A stretch of DNA of 64,000 nt. It comes from DASVRA01 sp036388855. Lineage in GTDB: Bacteria; Pseudomonadota; Alphaproteobacteria; Caulobacterales; Caulobacteraceae. A program made the translations under genes and the position numbers. The notes below the pieces were generated by a model. The model had not been told where the DNA came from and made no database searches. It saw only the letters and a program-made list of their open reading frames with translations. Numbering within the stretch: the first letter of the stretch is position 1; the number at the start of each line of letters is the position of its first letter. This document shows, in pieces, positions 15,754 through 24,300 of the stretch. The stretch covers positions 41,604-105,603 of the forward strand of contig DASVRA010000026.1 of NCBI GenBank assembly GCA_036388855.1. The letters are read 5' to 3'.

Positions 15754-16521
15754 TTACCGCCGGCTGTCGTTCGGAAGCATCAGAGCCAGGAAGTTCACCT
15801 CGATCTTGCGGCGAATGCGAATTCCGCCAGAGGCGTCCTTTTCCACCACCGCCAACTTCTGCTCGGCCGCCTTGCCCAGCGGAATGACCATGCGCCCACC
15901 TAGCTTCAGCTGCGCCAGCAGGGCCGGCGGGATGCGCTCGGCGCCGGCGGTGAGGATGATCTTGTCGAAAGGCGCCTGCTCGGGCAGGCCCAGGTAGCCG
16001 TCGCCGGACCTCACCGTCACGTTGGCGTATCCCAGCTCCGCGAGGCGCGCCGCCGCCTCCGCGGCAAGCGCTTCGATGATCTCGATCGTGAATACCTGCC
16101 GGACCAGAGGCGAGAGCACCGCCGCTTGGTAACCGGAGCCCGTGCCGACCTCGAGCACCACATCGGTCGGGCGCGGCTCCAGCAGGTCGGTCATCAGCGC
16201 CACGATGAAGGGCTGGGAGATGGTGGCGCCGTGGCCGATCGGCAGGGCTGAAGACTCATAGGCGCGGGCGCGCAGGCTCTCCGGAACGAACAGATGACGA
16301 GGGGGCCGCCGCATCACCTCCAGCACCAGGAGGCCGATGCGCTCGCGCGGTCCCCCCGCGCCGGCTGCGATCAGCTGTGAAATCTCCGAGACCATCCGCC
16401 GCCGCGCCTCGCCGTGAGGTTCCGGGGTTCCGGTTTGGGCCGCCACGTGCAGGGCGAGCGGCGTCAGCACGGCGAACCGGCGTCGGGTAAGCGACGAGGT
16501 GACGGCCTCAATTCCCACCAT
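15754..16521 (-). CDS. pcm: Protein-L-isoaspartate O-methyltransferase with Tat-like leader
   Basis: A 255-residue PCMT that transfers a methyl group from S-adenosylmethionine to L-isoaspartyl residues, starting repair of aged proteins. The catalytic domain (about residues 43-255) has ALPIGHGATISQPFIVALMT, the substrate/SAM region, then VLEVGTGSGYQAAVLSPLV (SAM motif I) and GGRMVIPLG (motif III). The first about 30 residues, SSLTRRRFAVLTPLALHVAA, look like a twin-arginine signal (TRRRF followed by a hydrophobic stretch). That would direct the enzyme to the periplasm and is unusual for a SAM enzyme. The upstream frame overlaps the divergent gene and is not used. A start at the internal Met (MVSEISQLI) would give a normal cytosolic enzyme. 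Confidence 0.85.
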   Translation of the reverse strand: MVGIEAVTSSLTRRRFAVLTPLALHVAAQTGTPEPHGEARRRMVSEISQLIAAGAGGPRERIGLLVLEVMRRPPRHLFVPESLRARAYESSALPIGHGATISQPFIVALMTDLLEPRPTDVVLEVGTGSGYQAAVLSPLVRQVFTIEIIEALAAEAAARLAELGYANVTVRSGDGYLGLPEQAPFDKIILTAGAERIPPALLAQLKLGGRMVIPLGKAAEQKLAVVEKDASGGIRIRRKIEVNFLALMLPNDSRR

Positions 16522-16615
16522 TGGACCCTGCCGCCGCGACGGCCAGCCGTTCAAGCGGGGCAGTCGGAACACCGCCGCTCCGCAGCGGTTGGCAAGGGAG
16601 CCAAGAGTTGGTCCA

Positions 16616-17956
16616 GTGCCTTCGTTCAAGAGTCCGCCTCCAATCGCCGCCTTGCTGGCGGCTCTGTTTCTTACCCTGGCCGGAACGGCGGCCGCGCCGC
16701 AGGCGACGGCTCCAGAGCCTCTGGCCGGCGTCACGCATCTCACCGGCGCAGAGACCGACTATGACCACCTAATCGGCGACATGGGCGGCGCGCGCTTCGT
16801 CTTGCTGGGCGAGGCCACCCACGGCACGCGCGAGTTCTACGAGGAACGCGCGCGCATCACCCTGCGGCTGGCGCGCGAGGGGCGGCTGGGCGCGGTGGTG
16901 CTGGAGGCGGACTGGGCTGACGCCGAGCGGCTCGACCGTTACGTCCGCGGCGAACCCGGCGACGCCACCGCCGAGCAGGCGCTGACGGTGTTCGGCAAGT
17001 TCCCGCGCTGGATGTGGCGCAACGCCGAGTTCGCGGCTTTCCTGGAGCAGCTGCGGGCGCACAACTTGGCGCAGCCGCCCGAACGGCGGGTGGGGGTCTA
17101 CGGCATGGACCTCTACGGGCTGTTCAAGTCGGCCGACGCTGTGGTGGCGACCCTGTCCGCAACCGATCCCGCCGCCGCCGAACGGATGCGCCGTCATTAC
17201 CGCTGCTTCGCCCGCCACCGCCCAAATCCCGAGGCCTATGAGGCGGCGGTGCGGCGGCCAGGCGGCTCTTGCCAGCGCGCGGCGGAGGCCGCCCTGGCGG
17301 AGATCCGGGCTCGGCCGGTCCCGGCCGATCCGGCGGCCAGGGAGGCTTGGCTCTCGCTGCAAAGGAACGCCGCGGTGGTGGCCGGCGCCGAGCAATACCA
17401 CCGTGCCCAAAGCATCGGCGTGCTGCCTTGGAACGTTCGCGACCGACACATGACCGACACCGTCGCTGCGCTGGCCGAGCACATCGGCGGCGGGACCGAC
17501 CCCGCGCCCAAGCTGGCGATCTGGGCCCACAACTCGCACGTGGGCGACGCCCGCGCCACCGAGATGAAGTGGCGGGGCGAGCTGAACATCGGCCAGCTGA
17601 TGCGCGAGCGGTTCGGCGGCCACGCCTATCTGGTGGGCTTTCAGACCCATGGCGGAACCGTGATCGCCGCGTCGGAGTGGGGGCAGCCGGGCCGACTGAG
17701 GACCGTCAGCCCCGCGCGACCCGAAAGCGATGCGGCCTTCCTGCGCGGCCTGGGGCTGCGCCGAACGCTGCTGCTGATCCGCAAGGCGGGCGCGGGCGGC
17801 CCCCTGCACCAGCCGAGGGCCCAGCGGGCAATCGGCGTGATCTATCATCCCGAGGGAGAACTCCAGAGCCACTACCTGCAAGCGCGCCTGAGCGACCAGT
17901 TCGACGCCCTGATCTACCTCGACACCACCTCCGCGGTGAGGCCGCTGGCGCGCTAG
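16616..17956 (+). CDS. Erythromycin-esterase-like secreted protein
   Basis: About 446 residues. An N-terminal signal peptide (SPPPIAALLAALFLTLAGTAAA) precedes an erythromycin esterase (EreA/EreB-like, PF05139) domain. Diagnostic motifs are LLGEATHGTREFYEERARI, with the conserved Glu and His, VVLEADWADAERLDRYV, GVYGMDLYGLF, and IWAHNSHVGDARATEM with the second conserved His. Family members hydrolyse macrolide lactones or related esters, but many chromosomal homologues have unknown substrates, so macrolide resistance should not be assumed. The start is uncertain: GTG 16616 gives a short n-region, and no ideal ribosome site is visible. Divergent from pcm. Confidence 0.8.
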   Translation: MPSFKSPPPIAALLAALFLTLAGTAAAPQATAPEPLAGVTHLTGAETDYDHLIGDMGGARFVLLGEATHGTREFYEERARITLRLAREGRLGAVVLEADWADAERLDRYVRGEPGDATAEQALTVFGKFPRWMWRNAEFAAFLEQLRAHNLAQPPERRVGVYGMDLYGLFKSADAVVATLSATDPAAAERMRRHYRCFARHRPNPEAYEAAVRRPGGSCQRAAEAALAEIRARPVPADPAAREAWLSLQRNAAVVAGAEQYHRAQSIGVLPWNVRDRHMTDTVAALAEHIGGGTDPAPKLAIWAHNSHVGDARATEMKWRGELNIGQLMRERFGGHAYLVGFQTHGGTVIAASEWGQPGRLRTVSPARPESDAAFLRGLGLRRTLLLIRKAGAGGPLHQPRAQRAIGVIYHPEGELQSHYLQARLSDQFDALIYLDTTSAVRPLAR

Positions 17957-18013
17957 CGGGGGTACAAATCCGGTCGGCTCGCCCGCCTCGGCATTGTCGA
18001 TTGACGCAAAGCT

Positions 18014-18038
18014 GGAACCCTTGCCGCTTTCGACCGTC
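18014..18038 (+). promoter_or_regulatory. Candidate EcfG-type general stress promoter
   Basis: GGAAC (18014-18018), a 16-nt spacer, then CGTC (18035-18038). The alphaproteobacterial general stress sigma factor recognises GGAAC-N16/17-CGTT, so this has one mismatch. It lies about 30 bp upstream of the gene at 18067, which pairs with an alcohol dehydrogenase. Confidence 0.35.
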
Positions 18039-18066
18039 TTGAGGGAGCGACCCGAAGGAGCTTCCC

Positions 18067-18624
18067 GTGTCCATGTCCTCCCAAACCCTCGGCCGGGCCG
18101 GAAACGGCCGCGGTTTCCATATGCCCGACAATCTGCACTGGCCCGAGCGGCTGAAGTTCAAGGGGTTTTCCCGCTCGCCGCACCTGCGCATCCCGACGGG
18201 CGGTGGCAAGAGCTTTCAGGTCGCGACCGACCGGGTGCGCGCCGTGCCGGCAATCACGCCTTCGATCGCCTTGGGCTTGGCGATGGGAGGCATCGGGCTT
18301 GGCATGTGGGGCGTGTTATTTCCCAAGACGGTCGCGCGCACCTTCGGGCTGCCGCGCAACGATCTGGCGATCCGGACCCTGTTCGGAGCACGGGAGCTGG
18401 CGACCAGCTACCGGCTGGCGGGCGATCCGACCAAGGCGGAATCGCTATGGGCGCGCGTCGCGGGCGACGTGCTCGATATCACGGTGCTCAGCGCCGCCTC
18501 GGTTCCGCAGAACCGCAAGCGCCACAACGCGCGCTTCGCCTTGAAGGCCGTGCTGCTGATCACCGCGCTCGACGTGCTGGCCGCCGTGCGGATGAGCAAC
18601 GTCCAGCGCAACTGCGTCGATTAA
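18067..18624 (+). CDS. DUF4267-like small membrane protein
   Basis: A 185-residue protein. Residues about 1-60 are hydrophilic and basic. The rest contains hydrophobic helices: PSIALGLAMGGIGLGMWGVLF (about 77-97), LWARVAGDVLDITVLSAA and FALKAVLLITALDVLAAV. Between them lies RTFGLPRNDLAIRTLFGARELATSYRL, a pattern of the DUF4267-type/cyclase-dehydrase-annotated proteins. The function is unknown. It is 12 bp upstream of the zinc alcohol dehydrogenase on the same strand, which suggests an operon, with a possible stress promoter in front. Confidence 0.65.
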   Translation: MSMSSQTLGRAGNGRGFHMPDNLHWPERLKFKGFSRSPHLRIPTGGGKSFQVATDRVRAVPAITPSIALGLAMGGIGLGMWGVLFPKTVARTFGLPRNDLAIRTLFGARELATSYRLAGDPTKAESLWARVAGDVLDITVLSAASVPQNRKRHNARFALKAVLLITALDVLAAVRMSNVQRNCVD

Positions 18625-18636
18625 GGAGAAGCCGCC

Positions 18637-19818
18637 ATGAAAGCGCTGTGCTGGCAAGGCAAGAAGGACATCCGCTGCGAGAGCGTGCCGGACCCGATCA
18701 TCGAAGATTCCAAGGACGCCATCATCCAGGTCACCTCCTGCGCCATCTGCGGTTCAGACCTGCACTTGATGGACGGGTTCGTGCCCGGCATGTGCCAGGG
18801 CGACGTCATGGGCCATGAGACCATGGGCCGGGTGGTCGAGGTCGGCCGCCAGGCGAACGGCGCGGGCGGCGGGCTGAAGGTCGGCGACCGGGTGATCATC
18901 CCGTTCCAGATCACCTGCGAGGACTGTGACCAGTGCCGGGCGGGCAACTACTCCGCCTGTGAGCGCACCAACCGCAACAGCGCCCTGGCGTCCGCCTTCT
19001 TCGGCCACACCACGGCGGGGATCTTCGGCTACTCCAACCTGACCGGCGGCTATGCGGGCGGCCAGGCCGAGTACATCCGCGTGCCGTGGGCCGCCACCAC
19101 CGTGGTCAAGGTGCCGGAGGACCTGCCCGACGAGCAGCTGCTGTTCCTGACCGACATCCTGCCGACGGGCTGGCAGGCCGCGGTGCAGTGCGACATCAAG
19201 CCCACCGACACGGTGGCGGTGTGGGGCTGCGGCCCGGTCGGCCTATTCTCGATCCAGAGCGCCCTGATCCTGGGCGCGCGGCGGGTGATCGCCATCGACT
19301 CCGTACCCGAGCGGCTGGCGCTGGCGCGCGGCCTGGGGGCGGAGGTGATCGACCGTAACGAGGTCAACGTGCTCCAGACCCTCAATGAGATGACCGGCGG
19401 CAAGGGGCCGGAGAAGTGCATCGACTCCGTAGGGCTCGAGGCGCACGGGCCGAACCGGATCATGGACGTGGTCGACCGGGTGATGACTGGCCTTAAGCTC
19501 GAGACGGACCGGCCGCATGCTCTGCGCGAAGCCATCATGGCCTGCCGCCCCGCCGGGGTGTTGTCGGTGCCGGGCGTCTACGGCGGCATCCTCAACGGTG
19601 TGCCGTTCGGGGCGCTGATGAACAAGGGGCTGACGGTGAAGACCGGCCAGACCCACGTGCGCAAGTGGATGGGAGATCTGCTGCCCCGGGTCATCGCCGG
19701 CGAGATCGACACCACCTTCCTGATCACGCACGTGGAGCCGCTGGGGCGGGGGCCGGAGATGTATCAGAAGTTCCGGGACAAGCAGGACGGCTGCGTGAAG
19801 GTGGTGCTGAAGCCCTAG
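18637..19818 (+). CDS. Zinc-dependent alcohol/formaldehyde dehydrogenase
   Basis: A 393-residue medium-chain dehydrogenase. The N-terminal GroES-like domain has the catalytic zinc ligands Cys in AICGSDLHL and His/Glu in GHETMGRVVEVG. Structural-zinc cysteines are in CEDCDQCRAGNYSAC. The Rossmann domain contains VAVWGCGPVGLFSIQSALILGA, the NAD(P) site, and Asp in VIAIDSVPERL. The long insert and the C-terminal segment HALREAIMACRPAGVLSVPGVYGG match the glutathione-independent formaldehyde dehydrogenase-like group, which oxidises or dismutates aldehydes with bound NAD. The ATG follows AAGGAG. It is probably cotranscribed with the preceding membrane protein. Confidence 0.9.
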   Translation: MKALCWQGKKDIRCESVPDPIIEDSKDAIIQVTSCAICGSDLHLMDGFVPGMCQGDVMGHETMGRVVEVGRQANGAGGGLKVGDRVIIPFQITCEDCDQCRAGNYSACERTNRNSALASAFFGHTTAGIFGYSNLTGGYAGGQAEYIRVPWAATTVVKVPEDLPDEQLLFLTDILPTGWQAAVQCDIKPTDTVAVWGCGPVGLFSIQSALILGARRVIAIDSVPERLALARGLGAEVIDRNEVNVLQTLNEMTGGKGPEKCIDSVGLEAHGPNRIMDVVDRVMTGLKLETDRPHALREAIMACRPAGVLSVPGVYGGILNGVPFGALMNKGLTVKTGQTHVRKWMGDLLPRVIAGEIDTTFLITHVEPLGRGPEMYQKFRDKQDGCVKVVLKP

Positions 19819-20060
19819 GCGAACGCGGTGGACCAGCGGCGGACTTCGCCGGTGGGGTCCTGGACCAGGAGTTCGACTTTGTGGCCCTGGAGTTCGGCGT
19901 CGCGGGCGAGGCGGCCGGCGGCCCAGATGGCGGATTCGCGTTCGTAGAAGCGGCCGAAGGGGGTGCCGGCGTGGAGGATCTTCCAGAGCTCGCCGAAGCG
20001 GAGCACGGCCAACTGTACCCTTGGCTCGGGAGCGGGGGCTAGGTTGTAGGCCAGGCTCAT
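19815..20060 (-). CDS. Small hypothetical protein, 81 residues
   Basis: Begins MSLAYNLAPAPEPRVQLAVL and ends GEVRRWSTAFA. The pattern of two short strands, a helix (ESAIWAAGRLARDAELQGH) and a strand (KVELLVQDPTGEV) resembles small DUF2188-like proteins, but I do not assign it firmly. An open frame continues upstream but overlaps the Crp gene in another frame, so the ATG after the CCCCTC complement is used. It ends overlapping the dehydrogenase stop by 4 bp, tail to tail. Confidence 0.6.
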   Translation of the reverse strand: MSLAYNLAPAPEPRVQLAVLRFGELWKILHAGTPFGRFYERESAIWAAGRLARDAELQGHKVELLVQDPTGEVRRWSTAFA

Positions 20061-20104
20061 GAGGGGAGTTTGCGGTAGCAAACCGTTCCCCGCATTCACA
20101 TTGG

Positions 20105-20890
20105 TTAGGCTGTGGACGAATCGGCGTTGGCGGCGCGGCGGGGTCGGGCGGAGGCCAGGGGCGGGGTGAAGGCGGCGATCTCGGCCAGGCGCTCGGGGTT
20201 GATCAGTTCGACGGAGCCGGAGCGTAGCACGATCAGGTTCTCGCGGCGGAGCTGCTGGATGGTGCGGTTCACGTGCACGATCGAGAGGCCCAGCACGTCG
20301 GAGAGGACCTCCTGCGTCAGGGGGAGAGGGAAGCGGCGGCCGTCGGCAAGGCCTGCAATGTTCAAGCGGTGGCGCAGTTCGAGCAGCAGGTGGGCGGTGC
20401 GCTCGAAGGCGGTCTGGCGGCCCAGGCGCGTGATGTGGTCGAGCAGGCCCGCTTCCTCGACGCCCGAGGAGACCTTGACGGCGGCGGAGAGGCCGGCGTG
20501 GGCGGCGCTGTCGGAGCCGATGGCCTCGGCGATCGAGGAGGCGTCGACGGTTTCCAGGCGGGTCAGGGCGACGGTGGTGGAAAGGGCCAGCGGCTCGGGA
20601 CGGGCGCACAGGCCGATGGCGTCGCCGGGGAGCAGGATCATGAAGATCTGGCGGCGACCGTCGGGCAGCAGGCGCATGCGGCAGCCCCAGCCGGAGACGA
20701 TGATCCGGGCCTGGCCGACGGCGGCGCCTTCCTCGAACAGGTCCTCGCCGGCCATGTAGCGCTCGCGGGCGGGCGGCAGGGCGGCGATCAGGGCGCGGTC
20801 GGCTTGGGTGAGCGCGGCCAGCGCCGACATGCGGCGCAGGAAGGGGTGGCTGCCTAGAACGAGGCCGGGCTGGAGATGGGCGAAGGTCAT
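20105..20890 (-). CDS. Crp/Fnr-family transcriptional regulator
   Basis: A 261-residue regulator. Residues about 20-130 are a cyclic-nucleotide-binding-type beta-roll (AGEDLFEEGAAVGQARIIVSGWGCRMRL, then GRRQIFMILLPGDAIGL). A dimerisation helix follows, and then the winged HTH (about 165-240): FPLPLTQEVLSDVLGLSIVHVNRTIQQLRRENLI. The few cysteines (Cys70 and Cys95) do not form the Fnr [4Fe-4S] pattern, so oxygen sensing by a cluster is unlikely. The ligand is unknown. Its start overlaps the stop of the response regulator gene (ATGA), so the two are translated together and probably form the output end of the sensory block. Confidence 0.85.
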   Translation of the reverse strand: MTFAHLQPGLVLGSHPFLRRMSALAALTQADRALIAALPPARERYMAGEDLFEEGAAVGQARIIVSGWGCRMRLLPDGRRQIFMILLPGDAIGLCARPEPLALSTTVALTRLETVDASSIAEAIGSDSAAHAGLSAAVKVSSGVEEAGLLDHITRLGRQTAFERTAHLLLELRHRLNIAGLADGRRFPLPLTQEVLSDVLGLSIVHVNRTIQQLRRENLIVLRSGSVELINPERLAEIAAFTPPLASARPRRAANADSSTA

Positions 20891-21282
20891 TGGGCGGCTC
20901 CGTCGGCGAGGGCCTTGACCGCGGCCTCGCGCAGGGCTCCGGGGGTGACCGGCTTTTCCAGGCGGGGGCGGTTCTGGTGGGCGGGGGGCAGGACCCAGCG
21001 GTCGTAGCCGGTGGAGAAGATGAAGGGGACGTGGCGGGCGGCCAGCTCGTCGGCGAGTGGGAAGACGCGGTCGGCGCCGCCGAGGTTCACGTCCAGCAGC
21101 GCCAGGCCGACGTTCTCCTCGGCGAGGGCCGCGCGGGCCCGGTCGATGTTGGGGAAGGGGCCGATCACGTCGCCGCCCAGAGCGCCGACGGCCCTCTGGA
21201 TGTCGTCGGCGATCAGGAACTGGTCCTCGACCACCAGCACCTTGATTCCGCTTAGCGGCATTTCTTCGTCGTCATCGGTCAT
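20887..21282 (-). CDS. Single-domain response regulator
   Basis: A 131-residue receiver domain without an output domain. The acidic pocket is VVEDQF, the phosphoacceptor Asp is in LALLDVNLGG, the switch Thr is in FSTGYDRW and the conserved Lys is in RLEKPVTPG. The FSTGYD and PPAHQNRP features are typical of receivers partnered with HWE/HisKA_2 kinases. It lies between the CheB*-CheR-PAS-HWE kinase gene and the Crp/Fnr gene on the same strand, so it is the probable phosphoryl acceptor of that kinase. It overlaps the Crp start by 4 bp. Confidence 0.88.
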   Translation of the reverse strand: MTDDDEEMPLSGIKVLVVEDQFLIADDIQRAVGALGGDVIGPFPNIDRARAALAEENVGLALLDVNLGGADRVFPLADELAARHVPFIFSTGYDRWVLPPAHQNRPRLEKPVTPGALREAAVKALADGAAQ

Positions 21283-21359
21283 TGCCGACGCAGTAGAACA
21301 CGTATCCCCCCCCAGTTTCCCCTCATAGGTTAAGCTTGGAGATCATTCTGAACACTTGT

Positions 21360-24300
21360 TCACTCGATCACAGCGTTATCGGCCGTTAGCGGCAACTCAA
21401 TCGTGGCGCGCACACCTCCGCCGGCGAACTTCAGAGAGGTGTCGGCTCCCAGCTCGTAGGGCAGGGCGCGTTCGATCAGGCTGCGGCCGAAGCCGGTCCG
21501 CTTGGGGTTGGCTTCAATGGCGCGCACGCCGCTTTCCTTCCAGTGCAGGGACAGCAACTGGTGGCCATTGGGCTTGTGCACCTTCCACGTCACCGTGAGG
21601 CGGCCGTCGGGCGCGGACAGGGCGCCGTATTTGACCGCGTTGGTGGTCAGCTCGTGCACCGCCAGGGCCAGGTTCTCGGCGGCGCGCTGGCGCAGGCGCA
21701 CCGAGGGCCCCGACACCTCGATGCGGTCCTCGTCGGCGGCCACGGCGAGCAGTTCGTCGCGGACCAGCTCCTCCAGGTCCACCGCCACGTCCTCGGTGCG
21801 GGTCACCGCGCTCTGGGTGCGAGCCAGGGTGGCCAGGCGGCCGTCGAAGTGGCTGAGGAAGTCGTCGACGTCCTGGGTGCTTTCGCCCGTGCGGCTGGCC
21901 ACCGAGCGCACCACGGTGAGGATGTTGCGCACCCGGTGCTGGAGCTCGGCCAGCAGCAGCTTCTGGCGCTCCTCGGCGCGGTGCCGCTCGGTCACGTCGC
22001 GGCCGATCTTGAATAGGCCGCGGAAGGCGCCGTCAGGCCCCCGCAGCGCCCGGGTGGAGCCTTCGATGAATACCCTGGAGCCGTCCTTGCACTGGTGCCA
22101 GCGGACATCGGGGGCGAAGCCGTTCTGGCGAGCCTCGTCGAATTCGAAACCCGGAATCCCGCGTGCGCGGTCCTCCGGAACGAAGATGAAGTCCGCCAGC
22201 TGATCCTTGGCCTCCTCGGCGGTCCAGCCGAACACCGCCTCCGCCCCCGGAAACCAGTTCTCGACGCGATTTTCCGGGTCGGTGGTGAAGATCGCGTAGT
22301 CGCGCGCCTCTTCCATGATCAGGCGCAGGCGGCCTTCGCTGGCCCGCAGCGCCGCCTCCGCGCGCGCGGTGGCGGTCACGTCGAGGAAGGTGATCACCGC
22401 CCCGGCGATCACGTTCTCGGTGCTGCGGTAGGGCAGCACACGAGCGAAGTAGCGCGCGTCGCCTTCGGCGGTCACTTCCCGCTGCACCGGCGCCAGGCTG
22501 CGGATGACCTTGCGCACGTCCTCCTGGAGCTCCGGGTATTCGATGCGCGCGCCGATATGGCCGATGGGGCGGCCGATGTCGCTGTCCAGCAGGTGGAAGG
22601 TCTCGGTTGCGGCCGGAGTGAAGCTGCGCACCCGCAGGTCGTTGTCGAGGAAGACCGTGGCGATCTGGGTGCTCTCGAACAGGTTCTGCAGATCACTGTG
22701 GGTCCGGCCGAGCTCGGCGACCCGGTTGGCCAATTCGTGGTTGACGGTCTGCAGCTCCTCGTTGATCGACTGCAGCTCCTCGCGGGAGGTCTCCAGCTCC
22801 TCGTTGGCGGACTGCAGCTCCTCGTTGATCGACTGGTATTCCTCGTTGGAGGACTTCAGCTCCTCGTTGGTGCTTTCCAGCTCCTCAATGGTGGCCTGCA
22901 GCCGGTCCTTGGTGACCCGCAGCTCGCCCTCCAGGCGCTGCACGTGCTCGTCGCTCACCAGGCCGTGTTCGACGCCCGCGACCAGGCCATCGGGCACGGC
23001 GCCGCCGTCCTGGAAGATCACCACCATGGTGGTGGGCTCCTGCCCCCCGCCGACCCGCTCCACGACGATGCTCACCGCCGTGACCTGCCCGTCGATGTTC
23101 AGCTGGACCCGGGGCGTCTCGACCGGCCCGCCGAGCGTCGCGGCCTTGTGCAGCGCGGTGCGCAGGTCCAGCCGCAGTTCGCGGTGGACCAGGCCGAGGA
23201 TGTTCAGGGTGGCCACGCCGGCGGCGGGCTCCAGGTAACGCCCGGTGCGTCCGGAGAAGTGCAGGACGTCGCCCTGTTCGTCGACGACCACGTAGGCGGG
23301 GGCGTAGCGCTCGGCCACCAGTTCGGCGCGGCGGCCGACGCCGGCGACTGACGAGCGGCGCCAGGGGGCGGTGGCTAAGTGGGCGTCACCGAGCCGCCGC
23401 GGGCCCGAAGCCAGCGGAAACTCCGGCAGGATTCGGGTGCTGGTCTCCAGCCGTTTGAACACCCGGTTCTTGCGGTCCAGGGGCGCGAACAACTTGGCGT
23501 GCTTGGTGACGTTCTCGGCGTTGCCGAGGAAAAGGTAGCCGTCCTGCTTCAACGAGAAGTGGAAAATCGGGATCACCCGGGTCTGCAGATCGGCGTTCAG
23601 GTAGATCAGCAGGTTGCGGCAGGAGAGCAGGTCGATGCGCGAGAAGGGCGCGTCCTTCAGCACGTTGTGCGGCGAGAAGATGCACATCTCGCGCAGCTGT
23701 TTGGAGACCGTGTAGGTCGCCCCCTCCTTGACGAACCAGCGCGACAGCCGCTCGGCGGACACCTGGTGCTGGAGTGCGCCTTCGGGGTAGCGGCCGGCGC
23801 GGGCGATCGCCAGGGCGCGCGCGTCCAGGTCGGTGGCGAAGATCTGGACGTGCGGCGGACGGTCCAGCCGCTCCATCTGCTCGCGCAGCAGGATGGCCAG
23901 GGAATAGGCCTCCTCGCCGGTGGCGCAGCCGACCACCCACACCCGGACTTGGTCCTCGGGCTTCTTGCCTTTGAAGATCTCGGGGATCGCCTCGCGCTCC
24001 AGCACCCCGAACTCGGCCGGGTCGCGGAAGAATTGGGTGACGCCGATCAGCAGGTCCTGGAAAAGGTGCTGAACCTCGCGCGGGTTGCCGTGGAGGCGCT
24101 CGATGTAGGCTTCGATGTGCTCGTCGCCGACCACCTGCATCCGGCGGGCGACGCGGCGCAGGAAGGTGTTTTCCTTATAGCCGTGGAAGTCGTTGCCGGT
24201 GGCGTTGCGCAGGATGGTCGAGATGCGGGCGAGGTGGGTGGAGGCCTCCTTTTGCAGCGCCTCCAGGCCGCCGGCTTCCTCCACGCGAACCAGGTTGCGG

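Noticed and set aside
16616..17956. Macrolide resistance gene
   Set aside because: The domain is erythromycin-esterase-like, but chromosomal homologues mostly have other, unknown substrates, so resistance is not claimed.
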